Source: Hemerocallis citrina (Eukaryota; Streptophyta; Magnoliopsida; Asparagales; Asphodelaceae). Taken from it: a DNA stretch of 64,000 nt. The DNA lies in NCBI GenBank assembly GCA_017893485.1, contig CM030366.1:181313981-181377980 (forward strand), given 5' to 3'. Position numbers and translations under genes: made by a program. The notes under the pieces were generated by a model. It did no database searches, was not told the DNA's origin, and saw nothing but the letters and a program-made list of their open reading frames with translations. Of this stretch, positions 1-12,086 are shown piece by piece; within the stretch, counting starts at the first letter, position 1; every line of letters begins with the position of its first letter.

Positions 1-739
1 CCTTCTCCACCTTCCCCTCCTCAAACCCTCGAAGCTCCAACCTCGCCAACGACCTAAACACCTCGACAGCCTCCTCCCTCCTCCTCTCACCACCACCACC
101 CATCATCATCATCATCCCCACATTCATCCCAAACCTCCTCAATCTCTCCACCCTCTCCTCACACGCTCCCCCCAAAATTGCCCCGATCACGGCCCCGCAA
201 GCCGCCATCCTCCCCTCCCTCCTCTCCCACAACCACCACTCCTCCTTTCCTCGTCCCAGCTCCACCTCCAACGAATGCCCCTCCACCACCCCTTGCGTCC
301 CCATCGCCTTCCCCAACTCCAACATCACCCTCACAACCCTCTCCTCCTCCCCTTCCCCCACCGTGGCCGAACCCACCAGCTCAAACCCTAACGGCAGCAT
401 GGCATCCCCAGCCATCAGCTCCACCCCGGAAGTTGGCCCTCCTTCGCACACGTTCTGCGCACGTGCGTGGGTGGCGGCGTGCATGAGCTGCATGGCGCAT
501 GCGGCGTGCATGGCTTGGGATTTTGTACCGCCCACGAGCTCGCATGCGGCCACGCAGAGAACGGGGGCGACCGAAGTGGGTGCGGAGGTGATGAAGCGGC
601 GCATTGGGGCCGTGACGGCCGCGGTGTAGGGGTGGGAGGTGGGGAGGGATTGGAGGGTGAGGGTGGTGATTTCGTAGGTGAGTGGGGCCCAGTTGGGCAT
701 TGGAGGGGCTGATGAGAGGGTGACTAAGGGTGGTGACAT
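1..739 (-). CDS. GPPS.SSU: Geranyl diphosphate synthase small subunit type I, copy 1 (3' end off window)
   Basis: The frame is open from ATG at 739 to the window edge and gives about 246 of an expected 255 residues. The protein resembles plant GPPS small subunits: a CxxxC motif CVAAC at residues 62-66 in VLCVAACELVGG, a GVELMAGDAMLPLGFEL block, and MAACGAVIGAILGG near 179-191. The aspartate-rich DDxxD motifs of active prenyltransferases are absent. That is normal for this non-catalytic partner, which in known cases binds GGPP synthase in plastids and shifts its product toward GPP for monoterpenes. The gene is intronless. The second CxxxC motif reads CGAVI, so its second Cys is missing. I see no long transit peptide. 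The G run is six bases and the frame continues through it, unlike the copy at 60.6 kb. Family call is firm; activity is inference. Confidence 0.85.
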   Translation of the reverse strand, partial: MSPPLVTLSSAPPMPNWAPLTYEITTLTLQSLPTSHPYTAAVTAPMRRFITSAPTSVAPVLCVAACELVGGTKSQAMHAACAMQLMHAATHARAQNVCEGGPTSGVELMAGDAMLPLGFELVGSATVGEGEEERVVRVMLELGKAMGTQGVVEGHSLEVELGRGKEEWWLWERREGRMAACGAVIGAILGGACEERVERLRRFGMNVGMMMMMGGGGERRREEAVEVFRSLARLELRGFEEGKVEK

Positions 740-911
740 GGTTAGGATTTTTATTTTGTGTGTGGGAGTTCTAAATTAGCTAGTTTTGGTATTGGAGGAG
801 AAGATGGAGAGAAATGGAGGCACTTGTAGTTGAGAAGTTGGAAATATACTATATATATAGATCTTGTGGGATTTGATTTGATTTGATTTCTTTTCTTAAT
901 TTTCTAATTTT
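740..911 (-). promoter_or_regulatory. Core promoter and leader of GPPS.SSU copy 1
   Basis: On the minus strand a TATA-like block, CTATATATATAG at 849-860, lies 110 bp before the ATG at 739. It would place transcription start near 820-830 and give a leader of roughly 85 nt. The segment is shared with copy 2, which has a 22-bp insertion and a 4-bp insertion here. Position and sequence support the call; no start site can be proven. Confidence 0.5.
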
Positions 912-1538
912 GCAGCTGCTTTCAAATTTCAATTAATGGTGAAGTGTTATGTTCACATATTCAACCACTCGCTATTGAAAATGAGGAAAACATTGGACAA
1001 CTGGGGACAATATGTATGGTTCAGAAGAAAAATGACGCATGACAGAAAATAAACTAATTGTTTTTTTTTTGATACAAACACACGGTAAAAAATACGTTAA
1101 TAATTGTTTCTCGAAACCCTTTGGATTGTAAATTAATGCTTTTATACGTGATAATATATAAGAAAAATTTAGGCTTACCCTCTGAATTATATGCTTTGGT
1201 AAGAAATCTATAATTTTAGAATAGTTTTAGAATGATTCTTAAATTTTTATGAAAGTCAAAATTCTTTGTTGGGAATGATACACTCCTCTTTAGAATGGTG
1301 GAATGTATGAATTTCTCAACATAAAATAACTATGATTATCATGTTACCAAAACATCCTTAAGGTTCTTAATAATATTTATGCCTTATCATATTGTCACTT
1401 TGTTCTCTCCAACAAATTGGTTACTCTGCCTTATCATTGTAGAATTTCTGCATATTCATATCATATATAAAAAAAGAACATCAAATTAGAGAGTAAACAA
1501 AATTAAATAAGTGTGATATATGTTTTAGTATAATATAT
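912..1538. repeat. Upstream repeat R1a, first part
   Basis: This AT-rich non-coding segment starts GCAGCTGCTTTCAAATTTCA and recurs with a few percent divergence at 12947, 61566/62335 and 63867. It runs to GTATAATATAT at 1528-1538, where a LINE inserted, and resumes at 12840. It lies directly upstream of GPPS.SSU copy 1 and may hold distal promoter sequence. I see no gene in it. Confidence 0.75.
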
Positions 1539-4500
1539 ATATATATATTTTTTGATATAAACGGATAGAGTCCGAAGACTCCGGCCAGATCAAAAAAAAT
1601 ATTGAAAATAAACGTATGTACAATACAATACAAAAAATTAAGGAGAAAGTTTTACAAGACGTAAAACCGACGCCGGAAGATACACTAAAAAGCGATAGAA
1701 AGAAAAACAACCAAAAAGAAATAGGGGATACTAAATGGATGATGGACATCGGCATTGTGGAGTCGCTGGCGAGACTAGAGGGAAGCAAGCCTCGAGGAGC
1801 CCAGGACGACAACCAGAATCCCCGGGCAGCAGCCAAAGAGGGCCTATCCTACGTCCTCCGATAAAGCTCAGCCTGATCAATACGGAAAGCCAGGGGGCCA
1901 TGGGAAAGTCCCAGGATCAGAAGATAAGACGGCCACAAGAAACAATCATACTGATGCTCGCTAGCTGAGGAAGAAGAGCCCGCAATAGAGTCCGCTCGCG
2001 TCTCACCAACAGGGAGAGATGGGAACCGAAGACAGTCAAGCCGCGCTAACTCGACGCTGATGGAGAAACGCCGATCGTAGCAACAGAACCTGGCAAACGT
2101 ACACCTAAGAAGCCGAGAGAATAAACAGAACAAACAACGCTATACACAGCCAGACATCAACAAAGGAGCAGGAAAAGAAGGGAAACACCCCCACTAGTCT
2201 AGAATAGCTCAGCAAGATCGCCCAAAAAAGCAATATAACAAACTCAGTAGCAAGGTGAAAGGATCTCACTCGCACCAAATCGCCAAACAATAGAAGGAAA
2301 AAAAACTCAGCAATCATATAGCACACAACAGTCATTTAATAAGCAGCTAATGAACTAAGGAGAGTGAAAAGGGCAAGTCAGTAAAGAAAAGAAAGCAAAC
2401 GTCATAAAACGAGATTAAACAGCCAAAGCCAGCCCTGAACACAATCGGGCAGAGGGCGGCTGAATAACAGTATAACAGCCCAAGCAGCCAGAACGAAGGC
2501 CGCAACAAAATATTAAACGAAGCCTGATCTAACACAGATCCAAGCGCAAAGAACAGTCCACAAAACACAAACCCCACCATACGAGTGAATCCGACACAGC
2601 AAAATAGCGCTTCAGCGCTCAGCTGGGCATAAGGAAGCACAAAAGGATCAGCACCAAAAGTGGCCAAGAGGAAACACAGAGCTGGGTAGCCAGACCCCAA
2701 GTTATACCTGCGATAAGAACGATGAGATCAAAATTCTCAAAATAGAAAATCATAAAGCATTAAGATTGTTAAGGCAAAGAAGAGCTTCATCTAAACGGCT
2801 ATAATTAAAAGTGTCTCCATCTTGGGGTTTAACATTTGAAGACCAAAATTTATAGAGAAATAAGAACTCATCGATCAAGAAAGAAATGGTGGCATCTTTA
2901 TGCGAGAATAGCCTACGGTTCCTTTCCAGCCACACAATCTAAATAATTATATGAACCGATAGGTTCCAACCTTTGCGAAATATAGGATGCGTTGCTGGAG
3001 AAGACCAACAAGAAAAAAGATTGGAAGGTAATGTTGGGTTTTCCCAAGCCAAAGAAATGATCTTCCATAGAGGAGCGATGAAGGAGCAGCTCACGAAGAG
3101 ATGATTACCATCCTCCGAAACCTCAGAGCATAATGGACAGAGTTGCCCCCATGCTAGATTTCTTTTGTTGAGAACCTCGACCGTGAGCAGTTTATTGTTT
3201 AGGGCAAGCCAAGTATTAATTTTGACTTTGAGGGAAACACATGATTTCCAGATGAAACAAGCTGAAGGAGATTTAATATCGCAAAAATTAAGAAAATCAT
3301 AAAAAGATTTAACCGAGAAAGTCCCGGAGGCTCCCCAACGCCATCCGACATCTTCAAGAGGCTGCCAATCGAAGAGGTTCAGAGCATTAATAAGCTCGAG
3401 AAGATCAGAGATTAAGGGGGTAGACAATTCTACAGTGAACGGGATAAACCAGTGCCTGGTGGAATGAACGCAGTAGAAAGATTCTGCCACAGATGCGTCC
3501 GGGGAGGAGGCGAGCTGGAAAAGATTAGGATAGGCCGAGGAGAGTTTGGTTTTGCCTACCCAGATATCAGTCCAAAATTTAGTTCTAGATCCATCAGCGC
3601 AGATACGGTAAATACCGCATTGGAAGGCTACTGCGGCCCTCCAAATCCCTTTCCAGAAAGGGGAGGCTAATCGATGAGTAGAAGGGTGGAAGACCCACCA
3701 AGGGAGGGAGGAGTAGAAATACCCTTTGATACATTGAACCCAAGGAAGGTGTTCATATTTATGGAATCTCCAGAGCCATTTGCCTAACAGGGCCAAGTTA
3801 TGGTGCCGAAGGTTTAAAACTCCCAAGCCACCGCTAGCCTTCGATGTACAGATAAGTTTTCAGTTGCAAATGTGAGAACCTTGCTTAAAATTGGAAGAAC
3901 CAGACCAGGAAAAGTTGCTTCTGATTTGGTCTAATCTCTTGATGACCCAGGAGGGAAGATAATAGAAAGACATCATGTAGAGAGGGATAGTGGAAAGGAC
4001 AGAATTGAGAAGGACTAATCTCCCTCCGCGAGATAACAATTTGCCGGTCCAGACATTGAGTCTAGCTTCGATTTTATCAATGAGAGGGAACCAGTCAGTT
4101 TTGAGCAGTTTGCCCCATCTCAGCGGGATACCCAAATAAGAAATGGGGAATTCCACAATGTGGCAGTCGAAGAATTGGGAGATCTCAGTTTGACGGCTGT
4201 GGTCACCACCCAGCCAAATCACTGAGGATTTGTGAAAGTTGATGGAGAGACCCGATGCCATCTCAAAGCAATAAAGTAGGAGCTTTAGGTTATGCAAAGA
4301 AGATCGATTCGGTTTAGTGAAAATAATAGTATCATCAGCATATTGCAAGTTAAGAATACCATCAAATTGCTGAGAGCGCCCCAGACCGTCTGTAAAGCCC
4401 TGATTTTTCATTTATGAAAAATTATTTTATTTTGCACGTAGTGTGCACGTGTAATTCTTTTTTTGTAAATATTTTTATCAAGATGAGTAAAGATAATTAA

Positions 4501-4935
4501 TATGTGCCTTTAATTATTTTTTTCTGAAAAGCCTTCTTTCAATTAGACAAAAAGCCTTTTCTTTTAAAAGCCCAAAGTTAATTTAATTTATTATTTTTAT
4601 AATAATTATTTTGGCCCATAAACTAAAGCCCATGAACTATTTTTATACAACTTGTCATGTAGAATACAATTTAAAGACTATTTTATTTTTATACAAAAAT
4701 TTAATGTACAATTTTAGACCAAGTGGCATGCACGTGCATTGCACGTACACGTGCAATATGCACATTCCTAGCATGGCCGGTTGCAATCTTTTGGAGGGAA
4801 AATCAAAATTGGAGTGGAGATCATGCTTGTTGGTTATTTGGTTGTGGGTAGTTAATGCAACTCCTACTTTCATCTTAGCCCTCCATCTTATAACCAACCA
4901 CTTGATCCTAGCCATCCATTCTCCTTGATTTTTAG

Positions 4936-4943
4936 TATAAATA
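4936..4943 (+). promoter_or_regulatory. TATA box of the solo LTR
   Basis: TATAAATA is followed by a C-rich stretch and would direct transcription from about 4965-4970, marking the U3/R border. An earlier palindromic stretch rich in GCACGTGC (about 4726-4757) could hold G-box-like elements. The orientation agrees with the TG...CA ends of the LTR. Confidence 0.45.
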
Positions 4944-5903
4944 TCTCCCCCCCCCCTCCCCCCCCCCCCCCCCGGCTAGTTATTCTTGTGCAAAATTATT
5001 CTCTTCCAAACCTATAGTTCAATTACCTTATCTAGTAGTGATTGTGTGAGTTAAAAGATTGAGAGTGTGTGGGTTTGTGCTTGCAACATCAAGGAGAAGA
5101 AGGGCCAGCTTTGGAGTGCTCAGTGGGCTTGTGTGGTGCTCGGGTTTGGTGCTTTTGGAGGCTCGAGTGCGCACTTCTAGGAGGACCGTTCGTGTGCAAG
5201 GACTTTTGTTTAGGAAGTTGCTAATTGTGTTTGTCTCTCCATTTGAGGTGGGTAAATTTTTCCTATTTCTACAATAGGAATGCATGCTAGTTTTAATTAG
5301 AAAAATGAAGCATGAAAAAGATTAAGAATAGCACACTTTAATTAGGAAAAATAACCTATTGAATGATTGAAATGTGGATATACAAATTTGTATGTGGTTC
5401 CATTATTTGAGTTGTATGTGAACTGATTAGGATCATGGATTGATTGAAGAAAGCACATTTATTACCATCAAGAATTACATACAAAAGTTAGTAGATTGAT
5501 AATGCTATTTCATGTGTTAAATAGATCTTTTGTGTTAATATGGGCATGAATAATTTTAAAATATGAGTTTGTATGTTGAGTAAATGATTAAAGACAGGAA
5601 ATTAATATGAAATTTGTTGATAAAGAGATTAGAATGCTAATTGCTAAGAAATGTCGAAAAGAGAAGGAAATGTGGTAGTGATAGTCCACTATTTCGAATT
5701 AAATGTATGAAAAATGTGTTTTGATTATTGAAAAAATTATTTTTATTATACTGGAATATAACTTATGACAATGTTAGTCAATTTGGAATTTTACAGTAAT
5801 TTTTATATAAAAAAAATGAAATGAGGACTTGTTGAATGTCGAATTGTCCTAATTACAGAGAGAATTGTAGTAAAAAGAATTTGAGTTGTACTTTGACAAC
5901 CTG

Positions 5904-5972
5904 AGCACGTAGCTCAAGTGGTCAGAGCGTACGTTGGTTTCCCTGTGGTGGCCGGTTCGAATCCCTGTGGCA
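5904..5972 (+). ncRNA. tRNA-like Pol III module 1 inside the solo LTR
   Basis: An A-box-like TAGCTCAAGTGG (5910-5921) and a perfect B-box GGTTCGAATCC (5954-5964) lie 32 bp apart, as in tRNA genes. No clean cloverleaf with CCA-acceptor pairing is evident. It is probably a decayed tRNA or a SINE head, not a working tRNA. Confidence 0.4.
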
Positions 5973-6051
5973 CACATTTTGTTTCACAAATTTTAAAAGT
6001 ATAAGAATCAGCGGCCGAGAGCATTAAATACTCTCTGTCTTCTCTTTATAC

Positions 6052-6124
6052 CGCTGGCGCAAGTGGCCTGTTGGTCTGTGCCTTCGGCTGTGTTCTCCTT
6101 GGTGCTGGGTTCAATCCTTGGCAT
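6052..6124 (+). ncRNA. tRNA-like Pol III module 2 inside the solo LTR
   Basis: TGGCGCAAGTGGC (6055-6067) fits an A box and GGGTTCAATCC (6107-6117) a B box, 39 bp apart and on the same strand as module 1. A small stem CCTTCGG lies between them. Like module 1 it is not a convincing complete tRNA. Confidence 0.4.
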
Positions 6125-9100
6125 CGGTGGTTAGGAAAAATTATTTTTTTTGGGTGTTTCGGTGATCCAAAAATTATGAAAAAAATATGACTATTCTTCT
6201 AAAAATACATGAGACTTATTAAAAATAATTTGGGAATGATTTACATAAAGTAAAGTATAATTTGTGACTAAATGAGTAAATAGAACTATAGTCTACATTG
6301 ATATTCTTTATGAAATTGTATCTTGCAAAAAAATGATTTGAAATGAAGGATTAGAAAATTAATGTGGCAAGAAGAAATTATATTGTGTGATGTGATGTAA
6401 ATTATTCTCATTTGGGAATAGTGTGAAAAATGTGAAATGTGAATATTCGTTAGTGATGTGAATTTCAAAGTGGAATTGATAATTGATAAAGCATATGAAT
6501 TTCATGTATAGTTATGGACTATTTGAACGAATTAGAAATCATGATTGGAAAAGAGAATTACTTTTGAGTATGATAACTCAACATGAAAATTTATGAGTCG
6601 GAAATACTCAAATTGAAAATTGTGAATTGAAAATTGAAACAAAAAGAGTAGCTAAGTCTCCCCTGGCATTTGGAAATAAATGAAATGTAAATTGAAAAGA
6701 AAGACCAAGGTTGGTCATGTTTGAATGAATGAATAAGTCCGGTTTAGTGGAGAGGCTAACTCTAGAGCTTTGATTTTTGTTCATGATTTTGATAAAAACT
6801 AAGGATTAGTACATAGTGGAGACGTGATGAAAGTAGAAGAAAAACACGAGTATGAGGGCCATCGGATTAGCGGTGTGAGAGTGATCCACAGGCTGCCTGC
6901 TTGATGTGTTAAGACATGGCGTGGGCACTACTCCAGAATTATCGTTCCGGTGGTGACGCTTGTGGGATGTTTGAGTGGCTATGGGTGGCGCCATTGTTCC
7001 ATGGCGGAGGCTGAATTGTCCATAGGTTGCCTGCTCGATGCGTCGTGTCAGTGCGTGGAATTTCCCTCCAGGCTGCTTGGACATGGGCTCGTAGATCATA
7101 GAACATCTAAGATACCTACCGTAATTACAGTAGTAGATTAAGTCATAACGAGGGATTGAACCCTACAAAGATGAAGAACGATTAAGGGCTTGCCCTCAGA
7201 CCTATGTAGTATGGGATGCATAGAATCCGAACAAGTGCGCATTAGTGTCATGTAACATAAATAACTGCATTAAGGACTAAGTGCACAATCACAACACGAC
7301 ATCAATCGGGTAGTCCCTTTAGTTTGATATGTGACAAGTTTGTGTTTGCTAAATATGAAAAATAAGTTATACTATTTCCGGCATAGAGAGGATGGTCGTG
7401 TATAATAATCGTCGGTTGAATAAACTGACGTACCCACAGTCTTATATGCAGGTAAATGGCTTGATAAAGATTAAAGAGGAACAAATGCTTAAAGATTACT
7501 CAATGTTGTTGTATATTTGTTTCATTATTGTAAAGTTTACTTTCGTTGTGCAGTGTAAATTGTAATGTATTCATGTAAACTCTGATGTAAAGAGAAAAGT
7601 TTAAATTTCCTTGTAAAATTGTACTAAAGGAAGCGAAAAGATCCTGTAGAACATCTCGAATTCAGTGTATTTGGGATTCGGGGCGTTACACCGTCAATAA
7701 CATTAGCTTCGCGAGCGTTGCGAAGCAACTTACTGAATACATTCGCAACCAAGGAGAACAGAAGGGAAGAAAGGGGGTCTCCCTGGCGAAGGCCGCATTT
7801 GATCTTAAACTTGTGGCCTTCAGAGCCGTTGATAATGATTGAGGACGTACCAGCGAAAAAGCTGGATTTGATCCATGCGATCCATTTAGGGCCGAAACCC
7901 CTATGAAGGAGAATATCCAGAAGAAAATCCCAACTGACATTATCGTAGCTTTTTGGAAGTCCAGCTTAAGAAGGATGCCTTCCGATTTAGAATGGTGGCA
8001 GAGGGAGATAATCTCCTGAGCTGAAGCGACGCTATCGAGAATGAAGCGATCTTTAATAAAACCGGATTGGGCCGGATCGATAAGGGGAGAAATGATATCA
8101 CTGAGCCTAACGGCCAGGACTTTCATGATGATTTTGAACAAAGTGTTGATCAAACTAATGGGTCTGAAGTTTGCTAGCAAGTGAGCTCCCGCCATTTTAG
8201 GAATGAGAATAATGTGCGCATAGTTAATACTGTCGAAAGAGAAGGAACCCTGATGCAGGTCTTGAAAAAGAACAAAAAGATCATTTTTAAGCCAGGACCA
8301 GAACTTTTGAAAGACAAAAGTCGAAAATCTGTCCGGTCCAGGTGCCGAATCGCTTTTTAAAGCGAAGACCGCAGATTTGATCTCTTCCATGGAGAAAGGA
8401 GCATCGAGAGAGGACAGATGAATGAGTTGGGGTCCGTAAAGTTGTTGCCAATCAAGGGCTATCTGACGAGATTTAGGAGTGCCGATAAGCTCTTTATAGA
8501 AGGAAAGAAAGGCACTGTGAATATCTGTTTCATTGTTGAGGTCCACACCGTTATCATTGATCAAAGAAATATGGTTACAGCGTTGCCTGTGAGAAGCAAA
8601 CTGGTGAAAAAAGGCGGTGTTCTCATCTCCCTCCTTCAGCCATTTGATCCTGGCTCTTTGAGCCCATTTGGTATGGTCTTGACGGAGGAAGTCGGCATAC
8701 TCGCGCTTGCAAGCTATACGCTCGTCGCGAGCAGAAACAGATAAAGGGCCTTGCTCTTCCAAAATATCGAAGGCTTCAATGGAAGTAAGGAGAAAGCTTT
8801 AAGAAAGTTGGAGTTGATTTGCCTTTCGCGACGCCAGATCTTGCAACCATGCTTAATGGCATGGAGCTTAAGAAGGAGGTTGCCAAGACCGGAAGAACCA
8901 GTGATAGAGGCAAGGCATTCCTCAACCAGGTTAACAAAAATCTGGTCTTTGAGCCAAAATTTTTCAAAACGGAACTGGTGATGGTGAGGGAAATGAAAGT
9001 TAGAGAAAAGGGCGATGGGGACGTGGTCAGAGGACGGATTGGGAAGGGCCTTGGCGAACGAGTTGTGGAATTTGGAAAACCAAGAATGAGAAACGAGGAA

Positions 9101-9861
9101 GCGATCTAGTTTGGCTAAGATCGGGGGGCAACGTTGGTTAGACCAAGTGAAAGACCTCCCGTTAATAGGGATGTCGGTTAACTGGAGATCTCTGATGAAA
9201 TCATTAAATATGCAGGATTGGGAGAAGGAGGCTACCGGGTTCGACCTTTCGGATGCGAACCTGGTAACGTTGAAGTCTCCACAAAAAAAACAGAGACCTT
9301 GAACAAAATTTTGTAACGATTGGAATTCGGTTCAAAAAAGTGGTCGATGCTGCAACGACGAGGGGCCATAAACCGAAATCACAGTCAATATACAATTGAG
9401 AAACGTCCAGTGAAGTTGGACAATCAAGAAAAAGTTCATGCGGTGAACCGCGATCAGGGAGAAAACCGATTCTTTGAAGCCCAGGAGGATACCTCCCTTC
9501 GCGCCAATAGAATCCAATGAGATCCATCTAGCGATGGATGTGCCTCCTAACGCTCGGAAAAGGTTAGGGGAGGGCGACACGATTTTCGATTCCTGAATGG
9601 AAATAAGGTCGCAGTGGGAGGAAGCAATAAGTTCAAAAATGGCTCTCTTTTTAACGGGGCAATTAAGACCCCGGATATTCCAAGAAATACTAATCATGCG
9701 ATTTATTGTGCTCCCGAACTCTAATACGTTCGTTAAGTCTAAGAGTACGAATAGGACAAGCAGAATCCGATGCGAATTTGAAGCCCAAAGACTGAGCAAT
9801 GGTCTCCATCTCACCATCAGAGAAGGAGTCGAAAGGGTGGAAGAATGAACCTAACAGGGCG

Positions 9862-12086
9862 TTAGAGGGGGGTATTATTGGATGGAGGAGAGGGCGAGAC
9901 CATTGAAGGTGAATTGTTCGTGATCGCCAAGTTTTTCGCCAACAGACGTGCACTAGATTGAATTAAACGATGCGAACGGCAGTCCGGCGAGGAGGACCAA
10001 AGAGAAGAGTCTTGCGGGGACTCGCTAGTAGAGGGGAAAGGGGAAAGAGGTAAGTCTTTGACAAGGCTAACCGGGGGAGAGTCTAAAAGAGGGATAGAAT
10101 TAGGTGATAAAACCTTCGAGACCCGCCGATACGGTGAAAAGGGGAGAAACTCGAGAGGCCGAGGCCTCCGATGTCCTCGAACCCGGTCAAACGTATTAGG
10201 CGATAGCCACGCTAGATTTAAAGAAAAGAGGGACTGCGGACACAAGGTCCAAACAGGTCCTCGAGGCGGTACCACAAGAACAGCAGCCGCAAAATCGAGA
10301 ACAAAGAAATGCAATAGAAAGTCTACAGAAATAACGAAAACAAACATAGAGGAAACTGAAAAAAATAAACACGATACCTGTTTGGAGGCTTGCACAGACT
10401 GCAGATCAGCAATTTCCTCTTGGAGCAAGTCGTTCTGTTCAACCCATTCCAGTGCCTTTGAGGGGGAGGAGATCTTAGCAGAGAGCGCGATAGGAGGAGA
10501 TAGTGATGTGCTGGAAGTGGGGAAATGCACCAACTTTTGAAAACGCTCCCAGTCAGAAGCAAAGGAGGGATTAATATCCCAAACGGGCCACTGATCAGCA
10601 ATGGGAGCAGTGGGCGGAGGCACCGGAGCACTCTTGATGGGGGATTGAACTTTGGGAGGAATTTGAGTAGGAACTGGCAGCGAAGCAAGTGAGGGAGAAG
10701 GAGGCAAACCCCTGGACGCCGCCTGAGAAGAGCGCTCAGGATTGATCCAAACCAAGCTCGTTGCCTTGGATGGAGAAATCTTCGAGGGGCTAGGCAGAGG
10801 GAAAGGTTTGCGATGCTGTGGAGCCGCTCTCCTAGCTGGGGGTTTAGCAAATGCTTTCCCAACAGCGTGCTCAGGCATAGGCACCGACGAAGACCCAGGG
10901 TGAAAAACTGGAGAAGGCTCGGGGCGAAATGTAGCCTTAGAGGACCCCGAAGGGGGCACCACATCATGATATTGAACCGATACGGTAAAGGCAGAGATAC
11001 CATCATTCAGACAGTAAGCCTCGATGCGATCCTTACTGTAGGGACAGCGGAATAATGCTTCAACCTACAGGCTGCCTGACGCAAGCCTAGCACAGGAAGA
11101 CAAGCTAACAATCTCCCCTATACATTTGGCCATTGGCGCAATAAGTTTCATAGAGTCACAGAAGGGGGGGAGACCCACGAGAGAAACTTTGGTCGGCACT
11201 GGGTCCAAAACTGAAGATGGAGAGGTGATAAGGACCCATTTGCGAATAGCTAAGGAGATGGAGCCGATCACGAGGGAAGAGTTAGCACAAAGCTCTTCGA
11301 GAATCTTGGGAGTAGGGCACCGGATAATGGCGTCTCCATTCGAGCAAGAGTAGAGCACCCAATCCCAATCTCGAACGTTACAAGAGTTGCAAAGAAAAGA
11401 ATTGAGGGTATAGAAAGGGATCGAACCTCCGAGGAAGGAGATGGCTCCGTAATTGCTGAAAAATTTCAATCATTCCGACAGTTCCGTGTCCGGTAAGAAG
11501 ACCTGTGCCACCATCAGCTTCACCGGAGAAGGCGGAGGGGCAACAATTTCAACTGCAGCAGAAGTAGTAGAAGCCAAGAGGCGAGAGGCGATAGGGGGAG
11601 TTGGGAGAAGGGGAGACATGGAAGAGGCTTTCTTTTTCTTGGGCTTGGTCGCTGGCATGTTTGCCAGTTTCTGTTGCAAAGTCAGAAAATCAAGAGCAGC
11701 AAGCACCTGATCGGCGATCGGAACCCCTACGGAAAGACCGAGAAGTTTTTGGAGGGCAAAGCAGCGGTGACGCGCATGGCCCTCCATAAGGCAGAACAGG
11801 CATTTCATCTTTGCACTGCAAGAAAACTTCAAATGGCCCGTTTGCAGACACCGGAAGCAGATGGGCGAGGAAAGGAGAGAAGAAAATCGAGGAGAGGAGG
11901 AAGATGAATAGATAGTGCTGGCTGTAGGGCAGGAAGTCAAGGGATAAGAAGCCTTTGGAAAAATGGGTCGGTTGGGCCTACGCGGCCCAAGGCCAGCAGA
12001 TCCATACCCCGACAAGGACCCAGAGGGTCGTTGGCTAAAAGAAGCCTTCAATTTCTTTTTTTTTTAACAACTTCTACCCATGACAT
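9862..12086 (-). pseudogene. LINE ORF1: nucleic-acid-binding Gag-like protein (broken)
   Basis: The start ATG at 12086 opens MSWVEVVKKK. The A run that follows has ten bases where eleven are needed to stay in frame with LKASFSQRPSG, so a one-base loss breaks the start. Two zinc knuckles of the form C-x2-C-x4-H-x4-C follow, CFRCLQTGHLKFSC and CLFCLMEGHARHRC (about 11.76-11.86 kb). A DUF4283-like segment around 11.1-11.45 kb contains FSNYGAISFLGGS. A proline-rich, coiled C-terminal part ends with a stop at 9862, 164 bp before ORF2. The protein would coat LINE RNA. The order of domains is typical of plant LINEs. Confidence 0.8.

Larger units (their letters stand above)
4391..7690 (+). mobile_element. 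3.3 kb solo LTR of a Ty3/gypsy Tekay/Del-like element
   Basis: The insert interrupts LINE ORF2 and is flanked by the 5-bp duplication CCGTC (4386-4390 and 7691-7695). It starts TGTAAAGCCC and ends GGGCGTTACA, the imperfect inverted ends typical of long Tekay/Del chromovirus LTRs. No gag, pol, PBS or second LTR is present, so it is a solo LTR left by LTR-LTR recombination. It contains a TATA box at 4936, a C run at 4949-4973 and two tRNA-like modules. No coding sequence is supported inside it. Confidence 0.85.
2750..9697 (-). pseudogene. LINE ORF2: endonuclease, reverse transcriptase and zf-RVT (broken)
   Basis: ORF2 starts at ATG 9697 (MISISWNIRG, the N-terminal motif of the endonuclease/exonuclease/phosphatase fold) and ends with a stop at 2750. 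Motifs in order are IQESK, VYGP, the RT finger region SAPGPDRFSTFVFQKFW near 8.35 kb, NFRPISLINTLFKI, FIKDRFILD, LKLDFQKA, and, after the inserted LTR, LQYADDTIIF near 4.33 kb. Then come LGIPLRWGKL, the C-terminal region, and a zf-RVT block CPLCSEVSEDGNHLF at about 3.1 kb. Breaks are: one missing base just after LKLDFQKA (about 7.96 kb), the LTR insert at 4391-7690, a stop near 3.86 kb and another near 2.94 kb. The enzyme would nick DNA and copy LINE RNA; this copy cannot. Confidence 0.88.

Noticed and set aside
178..712. Plus-strand open frames opposite GPPS.SSU copy 1 (and the same at 60803-61254)
   Set aside because: They are proline-rich mirror frames of the real minus-strand gene and exist only because the gene is GC-rich.
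1525..2700. Open frames in the LINE 3' region on both strands
   Set aside because: No known domain; hydrophobic composition reflects AT-rich untranslated sequence.
5028..5285. Small frames inside the solo LTR
   Set aside because: LTR sequence with no conserved protein; the two frames mirror each other.
5904..6124. Functional tRNA genes
   Set aside because: A and B boxes are present but acceptor and anticodon stems do not pair convincingly.
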